A DNA stretch of 64,000 nt from Deinococcus deserti VCD115 (GTDB lineage Bacteria; Deinococcota; Deinococci; Deinococcales; Deinococcaceae): assembly GCF_000020685.1 (NCBI RefSeq), contig NC_012526.1, positions 1,218,001 to 1,282,000 of the forward strand, in the 5' to 3' direction. The notes below the pieces were generated by a model. It was not told the DNA's origin. It saw nothing but the letters and a program-made list of their open reading frames with translations, and did not search any database. The number at the start of each line of letters is the position of its first letter. Within the stretch, counting starts at the first letter, position 1. Shown here piece by piece: positions 10,430 to 20,249 of this stretch. The translations under genes and the position numbers were made by a program.

Positions 10430-11194
10430 ATGACCCAAGCCCTGAGCAATACACTCACAGACCTGCTCCAGGAGTCTGCACTCGCCCGTCCAGTGGATCT
10501 GCGCTATGCGTCTAACCGGTACGCCGTAGGAGGCGCAGTGGCGGCGGCCGTGACCGCGAGGCTGCTGGGCGGGAGTTGGGCAGATGCGCTGGGGGTAGGC
10601 GGCGCAGCGTTTCTGGCCTGGGCTACCGCGCGTGAGCTTGACCCTGACCATTCTGAGACGGCCACCGTGGCGCTCCCGGTCGCCGCGGCAGCCGCATGGA
10701 TGGGCGGCCCCGGCAATCCCCTGTCCGGGCTGGCTGCCCTGAGCGCGCTGCGAGTGATGGCTGGGACTGTTGGGCGTGGTCCCACGGCAGTTGATCTCGC
10801 GGCCCTGGCTGGTCAGGCCGGCCTGAGTGCGGCTTGCGGTGAAAAGGCGGCTGCGCTGCTGCCTGCCGTGACGCCCTACGTTACACCCGGTGCCAAGGCC
10901 CTGTGGCCGATGGGCGGGGCGCTGGTGCCTGCTCTCAGCGGAGGGGCCGGCGCTTCCCTGCCAGCCAGCATTACCGGACTTGCTGCCCTGATTCTGGCAC
11001 CTCGGCTGATCGAACCGGAACTGACAGCAGCGGAGTGTGACCATCCACCGCGAACGGTGCAGCCTGTAAGGGTCCAGCGGGCCCGTCAGGCGGCTGTGCT
11101 GACCATTCTGGGAGGTGTGGTTACCGGACAGACCCGGTCATTGGTCCCCCTGGCAGCAGCAGCATTGGCTGTCGGCCTGCGGCGTCAGGGGTAA
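10430..11194 (+). CDS. Membrane protein of unknown function
   Basis: A 254-residue, very Ala-, Gly- and Leu-rich protein with several hydrophobic stretches (about residues 33-60, 75-105, 130-150, 165-200 and the C-terminus from about 222). The polar N-terminal 25 residues would be cytoplasmic. A Glu-Leu-Asp-Pro-Asp-His segment between the second and third hydrophobic stretches may be a loop. I do not recognise a family; it resembles proteins found only in Deinococcus. The start is fixed by the -10 box 5 nt upstream. It stands as a single gene between argJ and the AroE-like gene. Confidence 0.65.
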   Translation: MTQALSNTLTDLLQESALARPVDLRYASNRYAVGGAVAAAVTARLLGGSWADALGVGGAAFLAWATARELDPDHSETATVALPVAAAAAWMGGPGNPLSGLAALSALRVMAGTVGRGPTAVDLAALAGQAGLSAACGEKAAALLPAVTPYVTPGAKALWPMGGALVPALSGGAGASLPASITGLAALILAPRLIEPELTAAECDHPPRTVQPVRVQRARQAAVLTILGGVVTGQTRSLVPLAAAALAVGLRRQG

Positions 11195-11255
11195 GACGGC
11201 ATGATCAAAAGCGTGCCGTGAACTGCAGGCCGCTGCGGCCGGGCAGGACGCACGC

Positions 11256-11261
11256 TACACT
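11256..11261 (+). promoter_or_regulatory. -10 box TACACT before the AroE-like gene
   Basis: TACACT ends 8 nt before ATG 11270; no Shine-Dalgarno lies between them. Confidence 0.5.
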
Positions 11262-11269
11262 TTCCGCTG

Positions 11270-12022
11270 ATGCCTGCGCCCTTCGACACGCCCCTGGCCC
11301 TGATCGGTCACCCACCTGACGCCGCGCGTGCCCTCAGGGCGCTGGGACTGCTGGCCATGAGTGTGCCGACCGATAACCTGGGAGCTACTTTGGAGGCCTG
11401 CCGGGCGCTGCACTTCACCGGGGCCATAGTGCACTCGACCCTCGAATCGCATCTGCCTGATATCAGCACCCCAGATGCCGGTGCGCGGCGGGTAGGCCGG
11501 GTGGACGCCCTGGCATTTGCGGGGGGCACACATGGCATTTTCGCCTTGTCAGATGCTCTGGGCGAAGCCCTGACCGACAGCGGCTATGCCACTCGCGGGG
11601 CTGGCGCCCTGCTGATTGGCCTGGACGCCGTGGACCTTACACTGGCGCTCCCACTGGCCCGGCTGGGTTTTGCCAACATCGGGGTAGCGGCCGAGACGCT
11701 TCCAGATGCCGAACGCGCAGCCCGTCATCTTCCGGCTGGTTTGCGGACCTTCCCGGTCAGCCGCCGTGACGCAGCGCTGGCGACCCTGGCCGAACGGGCG
11801 GACCTGATTGTCCTGACCGGCGGATCGTTGCCGTTGGGACTTCTGCAGCCTTATCACACCCTGGCAGACCTGACCGGACACGCGGTCGTCGGCGCTTCAG
11901 GGGCCACTGTGCTGGACCTGTCATCATTGCCCGCCCGCCGCCTGGCCCGGCAGCTGGAACACGCCACGGGGCAGCGCTTTCATGCTCAGGATCTGTCTGA
12001 GATCGCAGCATTACTGCACTAG
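11270..12022 (+). CDS. Shikimate dehydrogenase-like protein lacking catalytic residues
   Basis: A 250-residue protein that aligns by eye with AroE: Leu-Ala-Leu-Ile-Gly-His-Pro at the start, Phe-Thr-Gly-Ala-Ile-Val-His in place of the FxGxNxTxPxK strand, Arg-Val-Gly-Arg-Val-Asp-Ala in place of RIGAVNT, and a second half resembling the NADP-binding domain. The catalytic Lys of the NVTxPxK motif is missing (Ser-Thr-Leu-Glu follows), the Asn-Thr-Asp motif reads Phe-Ala-Leu, and the Gly-Ala-Gly-Gly-Ala nucleotide loop reads Gly-Leu-Asp-Ala-Val. It is probably a paralogue without shikimate dehydrogenase activity. A true aroE is not in this window. Confidence 0.65.
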   Translation: MPAPFDTPLALIGHPPDAARALRALGLLAMSVPTDNLGATLEACRALHFTGAIVHSTLESHLPDISTPDAGARRVGRVDALAFAGGTHGIFALSDALGEALTDSGYATRGAGALLIGLDAVDLTLALPLARLGFANIGVAAETLPDAERAARHLPAGLRTFPVSRRDAALATLAERADLIVLTGGSLPLGLLQPYHTLADLTGHAVVGASGATVLDLSSLPARRLARQLEHATGQRFHAQDLSEIAALLH

Positions 12023-12351
12023 GGTACGGGAGTCATATGGTGACGGTAACTTCCGGGATGGCTCAGCAGGATCACAGGGGACTATAGACGTCGTGGCATC
12101 TGCTGTCTGATCAAGGCAGTAACCAAACTTCATTTCCTAGGCCACAAGAGCATTCCAAAGGGAGATGGTCCTCTGCTGGCAGGTCATGTCCACGGCCTGC
12201 CTACATGTCTGTTGCGGCGCGCAGAGCTCTTTTAAGGAGTCTGGCCGTTTCATATCCAGCTGGTGAGCTTTTTCTGACGGGCGGTACTGGTCAGGGTATG
12301 GATTGAAGCTGGCTCTGACAGTGCCACACCTGGGCACACCCTGTCCGGGAG
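12023..12351. other. Gene-free stretch upstream of the lipoprotein hydrolase promoter
   Basis: About 330 bp with no convincing reading frame on either strand. A TAACTT box 5 nt before an ATG at 12058 would give only nine codons. Base composition is less GC-rich than in the flanking genes. The stretch ends at the TTGACA of the next promoter. Confidence 0.5.
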
Positions 12352-12382
12352 TTGACACCTGGTTACCTAAAAGCCGTAGAGT
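12352..12382 (+). promoter_or_regulatory. Sigma-A type promoter of the lipoprotein hydrolase gene
   Basis: TTGACA at 12352-12357 and TAGAGT at 12377-12382, with a 19-nt spacer. The transcript would have a leader of about 100 nt before ATG 12490, which carries its own ribosome binding site. A second TTGACA at 12463-12468 has no -10 partner upstream of the gene. Confidence 0.5.
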
Positions 12383-12489
12383 ACGGTTGTTTTCAGATTC
12401 TGAGTATCTGTCGTGCGTGGCGTGAGCCGCGTACTTCCTGCGGTGTGCCCTTGGCCCTCAAATTGACATTCCCTGATCCTGGAGGATTC

Positions 12490-13884
12490 ATGACTGTTGC
12501 ACTACGCCTTTCTGTTCGCCCTGCCTTAGCTGTCCTGGCCGCAAGTCTGCTGCTGGCCAGTTGCAGCACCACCCCCGCTCCAGTAGCGGAGACCCGTCCC
12601 CACGACGCCCGCACTTTCACGCCTGTGGTGCCGACCACGACGCCGGTCCCGGGCGCAAGTCTGTATCAGGGAACCTACGCTGGCCTGAAAGGCCAGGCGA
12701 GCTACCAGATTGAGGTGCCCGACAACTGGAACGGCACGCTGGTCATGTACGCTCACGGCTACGCGGGCACAGGCCAGGAACTGAAAGTCGCGCCGCCGGC
12801 ACTCCGTACTTACCTGCTTAGCCAGGGCTACGCCTGGGCCGCAAGCAGTTACTCGGCCAACTACTACGACGTGCAGGCTGGTGTGGAAGACACCAACGCG
12901 CTGGCGCTGGCGTTCCCCACACTGACTGGGGGAAAGCACGCCAAGCCCGGCAAGTACCTGATCATGGGCGTCTCGATGGGCGGCCATATCGCAGGTGCAG
13001 CCGTTGAAAAGGAAACGCTGGCCACCGCACGCAGCAAAGTGAACTATGCCGCCGCCCTTCCTCTTTGTGGGGTCATGGACGAGGAATACGAATTCCAGTG
13101 GCTGGGAGATTACACCATGGCCGCCGCGCAGCTGGCCGGTCAGGGCACACGGACCTATCCTCAGGCCGACTATCAGGACAGGCTGGCGGCCATCAAGGCG
13201 GCGCTGTTCACGGAAACTGAGGGCTCCCACTGGACCGAAAATCCAACTCAGGGCGCTAAGTTGCGGGACCTTGCGCGCAATCTCACCGGTGGCGACCGCC
13301 CGGTCTTCGAACTGGGCTTCCGACTGGCTGGTACGCAGAGTGCCGTGTTCAGCACGGGTGGAGCGGACGGCACGATTAACGGCATTCTGAACAAGTCTCT
13401 GTATGGAAATGTCGGCGTGACCTACCGCTGGACCACCGGCCCTACCCCCACGGCCGAAGAGCTGGCGTTCAATGCCGCTCTCCCGCGCGTATTTGCTTCA
13501 ATGAAGGCCAATCAGGCACGCCCTGATGGATTGCGGTGGTTGCCCCGGGTGAACGGTGAGTTCAGCGTGCCGGTGCTCACCCTGCATACCCTGGGCGACT
13601 TCTATGTGCCGTTTGCCCATCAGCAGAAATACCGGCTGGCGGCCCAGGCGAACGGCAATGGTGACCGGCTGGTGCAGCGGGCCATCCGCGCTGCTGGGCA
13701 TTGTGAGTTCACTGCCCCCGAACTGGTGGAAGCTTTCAACGACCTGGTGATCTGGGAAAAAACTGGTGTGAAGCCCACTGGTGATGACGTGCTGACTGCC
13801 GCTACGGTCGCAGCACCTACATACGGGTGCCGCTTCACGCGAGGCGTCCGTGCTGGCGTAGAAGCCTGCCCGGCCCAACCCTGA
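12490..13884 (+). CDS. Lipoprotein alpha/beta hydrolase
   Basis: A 464-residue exported protein. The signal peptide ends in a lipobox (Leu-Leu-Ala-Ser-Cys, Cys near residue 22), followed by a Pro- and Thr-rich linker to about residue 60. The hydrolase fold begins near Gly-Thr-Leu-Val-Met-Tyr-Ala-His-Gly-Tyr; the nucleophile elbow is Gly-Val-Ser-Met-Gly-Gly; the likely catalytic His is in Ala-Ala-Gly-His-Cys-Glu-Phe-Thr near the C-terminus, with an Asp in Leu-Gly-Asp-Phe-Tyr-Val-Pro before it. The substrate could be an ester or a peptide; not determinable here. GGAGG lies 5 nt before ATG 12490. A strong hairpin terminator follows. Confidence 0.85.
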   Translation: MTVALRLSVRPALAVLAASLLLASCSTTPAPVAETRPHDARTFTPVVPTTTPVPGASLYQGTYAGLKGQASYQIEVPDNWNGTLVMYAHGYAGTGQELKVAPPALRTYLLSQGYAWAASSYSANYYDVQAGVEDTNALALAFPTLTGGKHAKPGKYLIMGVSMGGHIAGAAVEKETLATARSKVNYAAALPLCGVMDEEYEFQWLGDYTMAAAQLAGQGTRTYPQADYQDRLAAIKAALFTETEGSHWTENPTQGAKLRDLARNLTGGDRPVFELGFRLAGTQSAVFSTGGADGTINGILNKSLYGNVGVTYRWTTGPTPTAEELAFNAALPRVFASMKANQARPDGLRWLPRVNGEFSVPVLTLHTLGDFYVPFAHQQKYRLAAQANGNGDRLVQRAIRAAGHCEFTAPELVEAFNDLVIWEKTGVKPTGDDVLTAATVAAPTYGCRFTRGVRAGVEACPAQP

Positions 13885-13913
13885 TCCACTGCCTGGCAAA
13901 ACGACATCACTGG

Positions 13914-13939
13914 AAGGAGCAGCCACCGTGCTGCTCCTT
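13914..13939 (+). terminator. Intrinsic terminator after the lipoprotein hydrolase gene
   Basis: A perfect 10-bp stem AAGGAGCAGC / GCTGCTCCTT with a 6-nt loop, followed by CTTATT. Confidence 0.85.
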
Positions 13940-14091
13940 CTTATTGCAACAGGCTGTGATCGGGAGGAGAGGGCGCGACGAGCCTTTTGCCTGGAAGCCG
14001 CTGGTCTTCGACAGACTCTGCTGGTTGGTTATTGTTTTGGGGATATGTGCTGGAGCTGCGTCCGTCTTACCGGACGCGGCTCTTTCTACAG

Positions 14092-14117
14092 AAAGGCGGC
14101 CCCCTGGGGCCGCCTTT
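14092..14117. terminator. Terminator of the dppABC operon
   Basis: A 12-bp stem AAAGGCGGCCCC / GGGGCCGCCTTT with a 2-nt loop, just beyond the dppC stop on the minus strand. The A and T ends of the stem give a short U-run on either strand. Confidence 0.75.
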
Positions 14118-14137
14118 ATCGTGTTGGCTTGCCGCCG

Positions 14138-15139
14138 CTACTGGGTACTGCGCGGGTCAAGAACGTCGCGCAGACCGTCACCCAGAAGGTTGAATCCCAG
14201 CACGGTCAGGAAGATAGCGAACCCTGGAAACAGCATGGTCCACGGCGCGTCAATGTAGTACTGACGCGAGTCGCTGATCATGGTGCCCCATTCCGGCATG
14301 GGCGGCTGGGCTCCGATGCCCAGGAAGCCCAGGGCAGCGACCTCAATGGTCGCGGTGGCGATACTCAGCGCGCCCTGAACGATCAGAGGTGAGAGGCTGT
14401 TGGGGAGAACGTGCCGGAAAATGGTGCGTCCCTGGGAAGCACCAAGCGCGCCAGCGGCCTGCACAAATTCACGCTCACGGACACTCAGCACCACCGAACG
14501 GGCCAGACGCAGGTAGACGGGAACCTGCACCAGCGACACCGCCAGCATGGCGGTCACCAGCTGAGGGCTGTTCAGGGCAAACATCCGGTCCATCACGGCA
14601 ATGGGGGGGGGTGGATCACTGGCATTGAAGATGCTTGCAAAGCCGATGGCCAGCAGAATTCCTGGGAATGCCAGCATGACATCCGAGAAGTAGCCCAGCA
14701 CATTGTCGAGCCAGCCACCAAAGTAGCCGGCAAAGATACCCAGCAGTGATCCTACGACCAGGGCCAGGATGGTACTGACAACACCGACCTTCAGACTCAG
14801 CTGCGCGCCGTGCAGCACCCGGGTGGAAATACTGCGGCCCAGGTTGTCTGTTCCGAAGGGCGCAGCCCAGGCATTGACTTTTCCAGTGACCGGATCCTTA
14901 TAGGTCTCGGCCACCTCCTTGTTCCACAGCGCGGCAACGCTCGGCGGTTTGAGGTTCATGCGGTAATTACGGTCGGTGGTTGGGTCATAGGGCTTGAGCA
15001 CCGGGGCCAGGATCGCCAGCAGGACAAAGAGCGCCACGATGACAGCACCGACCTTGCCTGGTGTACTGCGGCGGAAACGGCGCCAGAAGACGCTCTGGGA
15101 CCCGCGGGGTTTGGTCAGGGTAGGGGAGATGGTCGTCAC
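14138..15139 (-). CDS. dppC: Di/oligopeptide ABC transporter permease (DppC type)
   Basis: A 333-residue inner-membrane permease. The N-terminal cytoplasmic part leads into the OppC_N helix (Val-Gly-Ala-Val-Ile-Val-Ala-Leu-Phe). The Pro-Phe-Gly-Thr-Asp-x-Leu-Gly-Arg-Ser motif is diagnostic of DppC/OppC, and the EAA loop reads Ala-Ala-Gly-Ala-Leu-Gly-Ala-Ser. A periplasmic insert with Asp-Pro-Pro-Pro-Pro follows. The GTG start at 15139 has AGGTGA 4 nt upstream, and this ribosome binding site contains the dppB stop codon, so the two are coupled. It is the last gene of the operon; no dppD or dppF ATPase gene follows. Confidence 0.92.
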   Translation of the reverse strand: MTTISPTLTKPRGSQSVFWRRFRRSTPGKVGAVIVALFVLLAILAPVLKPYDPTTDRNYRMNLKPPSVAALWNKEVAETYKDPVTGKVNAWAAPFGTDNLGRSISTRVLHGAQLSLKVGVVSTILALVVGSLLGIFAGYFGGWLDNVLGYFSDVMLAFPGILLAIGFASIFNASDPPPPIAVMDRMFALNSPQLVTAMLAVSLVQVPVYLRLARSVVLSVREREFVQAAGALGASQGRTIFRHVLPNSLSPLIVQGALSIATATIEVAALGFLGIGAQPPMPEWGTMISDSRQYYIDAPWTMLFPGFAIFLTVLGFNLLGDGLRDVLDPRSTQ

Positions 15140-15143
15140 GGGG

Positions 15144-16172
<1,029 letters not shown>

Positions 16173-16223
16173 AATAGGACCTCCTTGGAAAACAGAATAG
16201 AACTCTCCGGAGACGCAAGGTCA

Positions 16224-16259
16224 GGCGGGGCGGGCCGCTCCGAGCTGGCCCGTCCCGCC
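16224..16259 (-). other. GC-rich hairpin between dppA and dppB
   Basis: Thirteen-base arms GGCGGGGCGGGCC / GGCCCGTCCCGCC (one G-T pair) with a 10-nt loop. On the minus strand there is no U-run after it, so it more likely protects the dppA end of the mRNA or attenuates than fully terminates. Confidence 0.6.
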
Positions 16260-16281
16260 GTATCTGCTGCCTGAAGCCTGA

Positions 16282-16312
16282 CCCCGGGAGGGTCAACTGC
16301 CTTCTCCCGGGG
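16282..16312 (-). other. Second hairpin just after the dppA stop
   Basis: Nine-base arms CCCCGGGAG / CTCCCGGGG with a 13-nt loop, 14 nt beyond the dppA stop codon at 16327. With the next hairpin it forms a tandem stem-loop pair between the binding-protein gene and the permease genes. Confidence 0.6.
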
Positions 16313-16326
16313 AGGCCAGAGGGTGC

Positions 16327-17904
16327 TTACTTCTTGCCGTCAACGCTGATGGTGTTAAAGGCCTCACTGCCCAGCGGGCTGGGAATCCAGCCCTTGACGT
16401 AGGAGCGGGCCGCGGCCAGCGGGTTGCTGTGCACCATGGGAATGCGGTAGGCAGCCTTGTAGGTAAGCTCGTGAAGCTGAGCGTACACCTTGGCCTTCTC
16501 TGCCTTGCCGACGGCGGCGCGGCCACGCTCGAGCAGGGCCTGCACTTCGGGTGGATTCCAGTTGATGTCGCTGCTGCCGTTGGGGCCGTAGTACGCGCCG
16601 TAGAAGTTGTCCGGGTCGCCGTAGTCGCCGGTCCAGCCGATCATGTACATGTCGAAGCCGGGTTCCTTGTTGCGGTCTTCCAGGTACTTGGCCCAGTCTT
16701 CGGTCTTCAGGTTCACCTTGATGCCAATGGCGCTCAGGTCAGCTGCAATGGCCTCGGCGATGGGCTTGGGGGTCGGGAAGTAGGGGCGGCTGACGGGCAT
16801 GTACCACAGGTCGATGGTAAAGCCGTTGGGGTAACCGGCGTCGGCCAGCAGCTTCTTGGCGGCGGCTGGATCGTACTTGTAGTCGGCAGGCACGCTCTTG
16901 CTGTTGGCCCAGTCCAGCACGGGGGGCAGGAAGCTGGCGTTGCTGACACCCAGACCGTTCCAGAAAGCATCAACAATGGCCTTCTTGTTGACGGCCATGG
17001 TGATCGCCTGACGCACCTGTGCGTTCTTCAGGTACTGGTTTTTGTTGTTCATGGTGAAGAAGCCCACGTTGAAGCTGGGTCGCTTCACGGCCACAAGGTT
17101 GCGGTCGGCGTTGATGGCCTTGAGGCTGTCGGGGCTGAGGTCGCCGGTGAAGTCGATGGTGCCGGCCTTCAGTTCGTTCAGACGCTGGGACGCGTCCTTG
17201 ATGGCGCGGATCACCACGGTGTCTACCTTGGGTTTGGTGCCCCAGTAGGCCTTGTTGGCCACCAGGGTCACGCGGTCACCCGTGCGCCATGACTGGAAAA
17301 TGAACGGGCCGGTGCCGATGGGCTTGCTGGCCGGCGTGCCGTATTTGGCGCCGTCCTTCCTGATGGCCGTGGGGCTGGCAATCCCGAAGTAGCCCGCGCC
17401 GATGACTTCTGGGAAGACGCTGCTGGGCTTGTTGAGGTCCACCCGCACGGTGTAGTCGTTGACCTTGACGATGTTCTTGATGACCGAGGTCGCGTCGCCC
17501 TTGAAGCCGCCGAGCAGGTCGCCCACGATTTCGTAGGTGCGGCCCTGGTCGCGGAAGCCGTAGGGGTGGCTCTTGTCCCACCAGCGGCTCATGTTGAAGA
17601 CCACTGCGTCGGCGTTGAACGGCGTGCCGTCATGGAACTTCACGTTGCGGCGCAGGTTGAAGGTCCACTGAGTGGCGTTGGCATTGCTCTTCCAGCTGGT
17701 GGCCAGTCCGGGCTCGGTGTCGGTGGTGCCGTTCTTGAAATCGACCAGCGTGTCGTAGATCTGACGCTGAATCAGAATGCTGATGCCGTCCGTGATGTTT
17801 CCGGATTCCAGGCTGACGGGTTCACCGTTGGCGCCGAAGACCAGCGTGGCGGCCGAAGCGGTGGGAAGGGCGGCGAGCAGGGCGGTAAGAAGCAATTTCT
17901 TCAT
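16327..17904 (-). CDS. dppA: Di/oligopeptide ABC transporter substrate-binding protein
   Basis: A 525-residue exported protein of family 5 solute-binding proteins. The signal peptide spans about residues 1-18 and ends in Ala-Ser-Ala; there is no lipobox Cys, so the protein is free in the periplasm or held otherwise. The family signature is visible as Leu-Ala-Thr-Ser-Trp and later Phe-His-Asp-Gly-Thr-Pro-Phe-Asn-Ala-Asp-Asp-like (here Asn-Ala-Asp-Ala). Full length. It is first in dppABC and has its own sigma-A promoter; GGAGG precedes the ATG by 5 nt. The ligand (dipeptide, murein peptide or other) cannot be deduced; the hexosaminidase neighbours hint at wall fragments. Confidence 0.92.
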   Translation of the reverse strand: MKKLLLTALLAALPTASAATLVFGANGEPVSLESGNITDGISILIQRQIYDTLVDFKNGTTDTEPGLATSWKSNANATQWTFNLRRNVKFHDGTPFNADAVVFNMSRWWDKSHPYGFRDQGRTYEIVGDLLGGFKGDATSVIKNIVKVNDYTVRVDLNKPSSVFPEVIGAGYFGIASPTAIRKDGAKYGTPASKPIGTGPFIFQSWRTGDRVTLVANKAYWGTKPKVDTVVIRAIKDASQRLNELKAGTIDFTGDLSPDSLKAINADRNLVAVKRPSFNVGFFTMNNKNQYLKNAQVRQAITMAVNKKAIVDAFWNGLGVSNASFLPPVLDWANSKSVPADYKYDPAAAKKLLADAGYPNGFTIDLWYMPVSRPYFPTPKPIAEAIAADLSAIGIKVNLKTEDWAKYLEDRNKEPGFDMYMIGWTGDYGDPDNFYGAYYGPNGSSDINWNPPEVQALLERGRAAVGKAEKAKVYAQLHELTYKAAYRIPMVHSNPLAAARSYVKGWIPSPLGSEAFNTISVDGKK

Positions 17905-17978
17905 GGAGCCTCCGGGCGGGTCAGGACACTGTGAATGAGTGCACCGTGACCGTAGGTTAAACGAGTTGGCGTGCGCCC

Positions 17979-18007
17979 AGCCTAGGCGGGAAGGCCGAGG
18001 GTGTCAA
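17979..18007 (-). promoter_or_regulatory. Sigma-A promoter of dppABC
   Basis: On the minus strand, TTGACA (18007-18002) is followed after exactly 17 nt by TAGGCT (17984-17979). The leader to ATG 17904 is about 70 nt. This is the best -35/-10 promoter in the window. Confidence 0.8.
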
Positions 18008-18026
18008 CCGGTCTGGACCCCTTGGA

Positions 18027-20120
18027 TCACCGGCTTCCAATCAGGGTGAGTCCGAGCAGCGTCGGGTTGGCACCTTTGCCGGCACTGATCAGCGTGACGC
18101 TTTGAATCGTGAGGTCCGGTTTGGGATTGGGCCATTCCAGAAGCGTGACGTTGACATCCAGCCCATTCTGGGTCTGTCCGCTCCAGGCTGGGGCAGTAAT
18201 CATGCTGCTGGGCAGGGTATCGGTCCACGCCCGCAGATGCCGGCCATACTCCAGAGGCACGCTTTGCGTGGTGCCGTCGGTGTACTTGATCTCGTACCTG
18301 CCAATAGGTTCCCGGTTGGTCGGCGCGGGCCAGCCGGTCGTGTGCAGGAACACCAGCGCGTCGGCCTTGCGCCCCAGTTCAGCTGTGACCTTTTCAGGCA
18401 GTTGCCTGGCTGCGGCGCGGTCCCCCCGCAGCATCACAGCCCCACTGACGTCGAAACGGTAGCCGCCCAGCATCACGTTGCCGGTGGGGAGGCGGCTCAG
18501 GTCTGTTTCCGCGCCCTTCCCGATCCAGCCCTTGCCGTCTGCGTCGGTCAGCTTGCGCGTCACCAGCGGGCTCAGATTCACTAGTGCGCCCGGCGCCTGG
18601 CCAAAGCGCTGCGGCTGATAGAGGGCCCGGTAGGCCGATACAGGATCCTTCAGCGGGGCTGCTGCCGGGTTCCAGAAACTCGCACCCGCGCGGACCAGAG
18701 CCACGCCCTGCTCGGCCATGCCGTCCCACACACTGGGATTGCCGAAGTACCCTGACCAGCGCGTCTGGATCATGCCCGCAGCGCCGGATCTGGCGGCGGC
18801 CCGGGCCATGTCCTCGGGGTTGCTCTCCTCGTACCAGGACGCGCCCAGGACCGGGAAGCCCAGTGCCTTGATCCGGTCCAGCATGCCGGTGTTGGCATCG
18901 GCGGTGTAATTCCAGTAGGCAACCTGAATGTCCTTGGGCAGCCTGGCCGGCAGGGTCGCAATGACGCTGTCACTGAACGCTGCGTCGTGCCACATCATGG
19001 TGCCTACCCCTCGGGCTTTCAGAAATCCGTGAATCTTGACCGTATCGTCGACGAACAGTTTCTCGAAGCCGGCAGCCTTGCCGTTGGCGCGCGCCGGGAA
19101 ACGGTCACGGTTACGGACCTCGTCGTGACCGATGTGAATGACCTTGGGCCCAAAGACCTCGATCATTTCGCTCAGGACCGGAAAGACGACCCGGTCGTAG
19201 GTTTGCGGATTGAGTGTGTCATAGGCGTAGGGCTGCTGCGAATCCGGGTCCTGCACCAGGTCCCTGTTGCGTCCGCCGTGGAACATCCAGCCGGCATGTC
19301 CCAGGGTTTCCAGCAGGGGAATGACTTCCAGGCCGTGTTCCCGCGCCAGCCGGGCCACCCGCGCAGCCTCAGCCTTGGTGGCGCCGCCCGGATGTGCCCA
19401 GCCGCCGGCCTTAGCGGCGTCCCACTGCACGTAATTGCTCATGACCAGGACGGTATTGAACTTCAGCCGTGCCAGAAGCGGAATCAGGCGGTCATTGACC
19501 GGCTGGCTGGTGGAATCCAGATACAGCATGGCCACCCGCTGTTTCAGAGCCGGGGCGTCCTGAATCCGGGCGTAGCGAAGACCTTGAGGAGTAAGCAGAC
19601 CAGCCAGAGTCTGCGCGCCGTAGTACGCCCCCTGAGCATCGGCTCCCACCACATAGGCGCCGCTGGCGTCGACCCACAGGGCGTAGCCTTCGGGAGCCTC
19701 GGTATACAGACCTGCCGCCCGGGCCTTTGCTGCCAGCGCAGCGTCCGCCCGGGTCCCGATCACGATGGGAGTCCTGCCGGCTTCTGCCAGGCCTGTGCCC
19801 AGCAGGGATTGCCACGTCGCGCGCAGGTCACGGGCTGCCCAGCCCAGTTGCGGCGCACTTCCCGAAATCTGGAGTCCCAGCCCGGAGAGGGCCAGGGTAC
19901 CGGCTGGAAATTCGGCCTTCTGCGGGGTTGGAATCAGACTGGGATGTGCGGAAATGGTACGCGCGTCGGAAACCTGCGTCACGCTGAGCTGCGCTCCAGT
20001 GGCGGAACTGAGCAGAACGGAGCCCAGCAGACAGGCGCCCAGCAGCCTCAGGTGGGGGCCCCGGACATGGGACGACGGAGAACGCACGGCGGTGGGGACA
20101 CGGCGGGAAGGAATGCGCAT
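18027..20120 (-). CDS. Beta-N-acetylhexosaminidase, glycoside hydrolase family 20
   Basis: A 697-residue exported enzyme that removes terminal beta-GlcNAc or GalNAc. After a long N-region the hydrophobic signal core lies at about residues 25-43. The GH20b domain follows (Pro-Thr-Pro-Gln-Lys at about 65), then the GH20 barrel with Leu-Asp-Ser-Thr-Ser-Gln-Pro-Val-Asn near residue 200. The catalytic Asp-Glu pair is in His-Ile-Gly-His-Asp-Glu. About 200 C-terminal residues beyond the barrel form an extra domain of unknown role. AAGGAG lies upstream of the ATG. It sits between the sugar-binding protein gene and dppA on the same strand. Confidence 0.9.
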   Translation of the reverse strand: MRIPSRRVPTAVRSPSSHVRGPHLRLLGACLLGSVLLSSATGAQLSVTQVSDARTISAHPSLIPTPQKAEFPAGTLALSGLGLQISGSAPQLGWAARDLRATWQSLLGTGLAEAGRTPIVIGTRADAALAAKARAAGLYTEAPEGYALWVDASGAYVVGADAQGAYYGAQTLAGLLTPQGLRYARIQDAPALKQRVAMLYLDSTSQPVNDRLIPLLARLKFNTVLVMSNYVQWDAAKAGGWAHPGGATKAEAARVARLAREHGLEVIPLLETLGHAGWMFHGGRNRDLVQDPDSQQPYAYDTLNPQTYDRVVFPVLSEMIEVFGPKVIHIGHDEVRNRDRFPARANGKAAGFEKLFVDDTVKIHGFLKARGVGTMMWHDAAFSDSVIATLPARLPKDIQVAYWNYTADANTGMLDRIKALGFPVLGASWYEESNPEDMARAAARSGAAGMIQTRWSGYFGNPSVWDGMAEQGVALVRAGASFWNPAAAPLKDPVSAYRALYQPQRFGQAPGALVNLSPLVTRKLTDADGKGWIGKGAETDLSRLPTGNVMLGGYRFDVSGAVMLRGDRAAARQLPEKVTAELGRKADALVFLHTTGWPAPTNREPIGRYEIKYTDGTTQSVPLEYGRHLRAWTDTLPSSMITAPAWSGQTQNGLDVNVTLLEWPNPKPDLTIQSVTLISAGKGANPTLLGLTLIGSR

Positions 20121-20249
20121 GGTTCAGAGCTCCTTTCGGGCAAGAGGCGCGGGGAACTGACATTGGACTGGACGAAGTATGCCCATCACTCATGAAAAAG
20201 ACGAGGGGAATGGCGCACAAGCCACTCCCCCTGAACCCTGGCGCCTGGT

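Noticed and set aside
12058..12087. TAACTT 5 nt before an ATG, giving a nine-codon leaderless frame.
   Set aside because: No gene follows closely and the spacing is short; probably chance.
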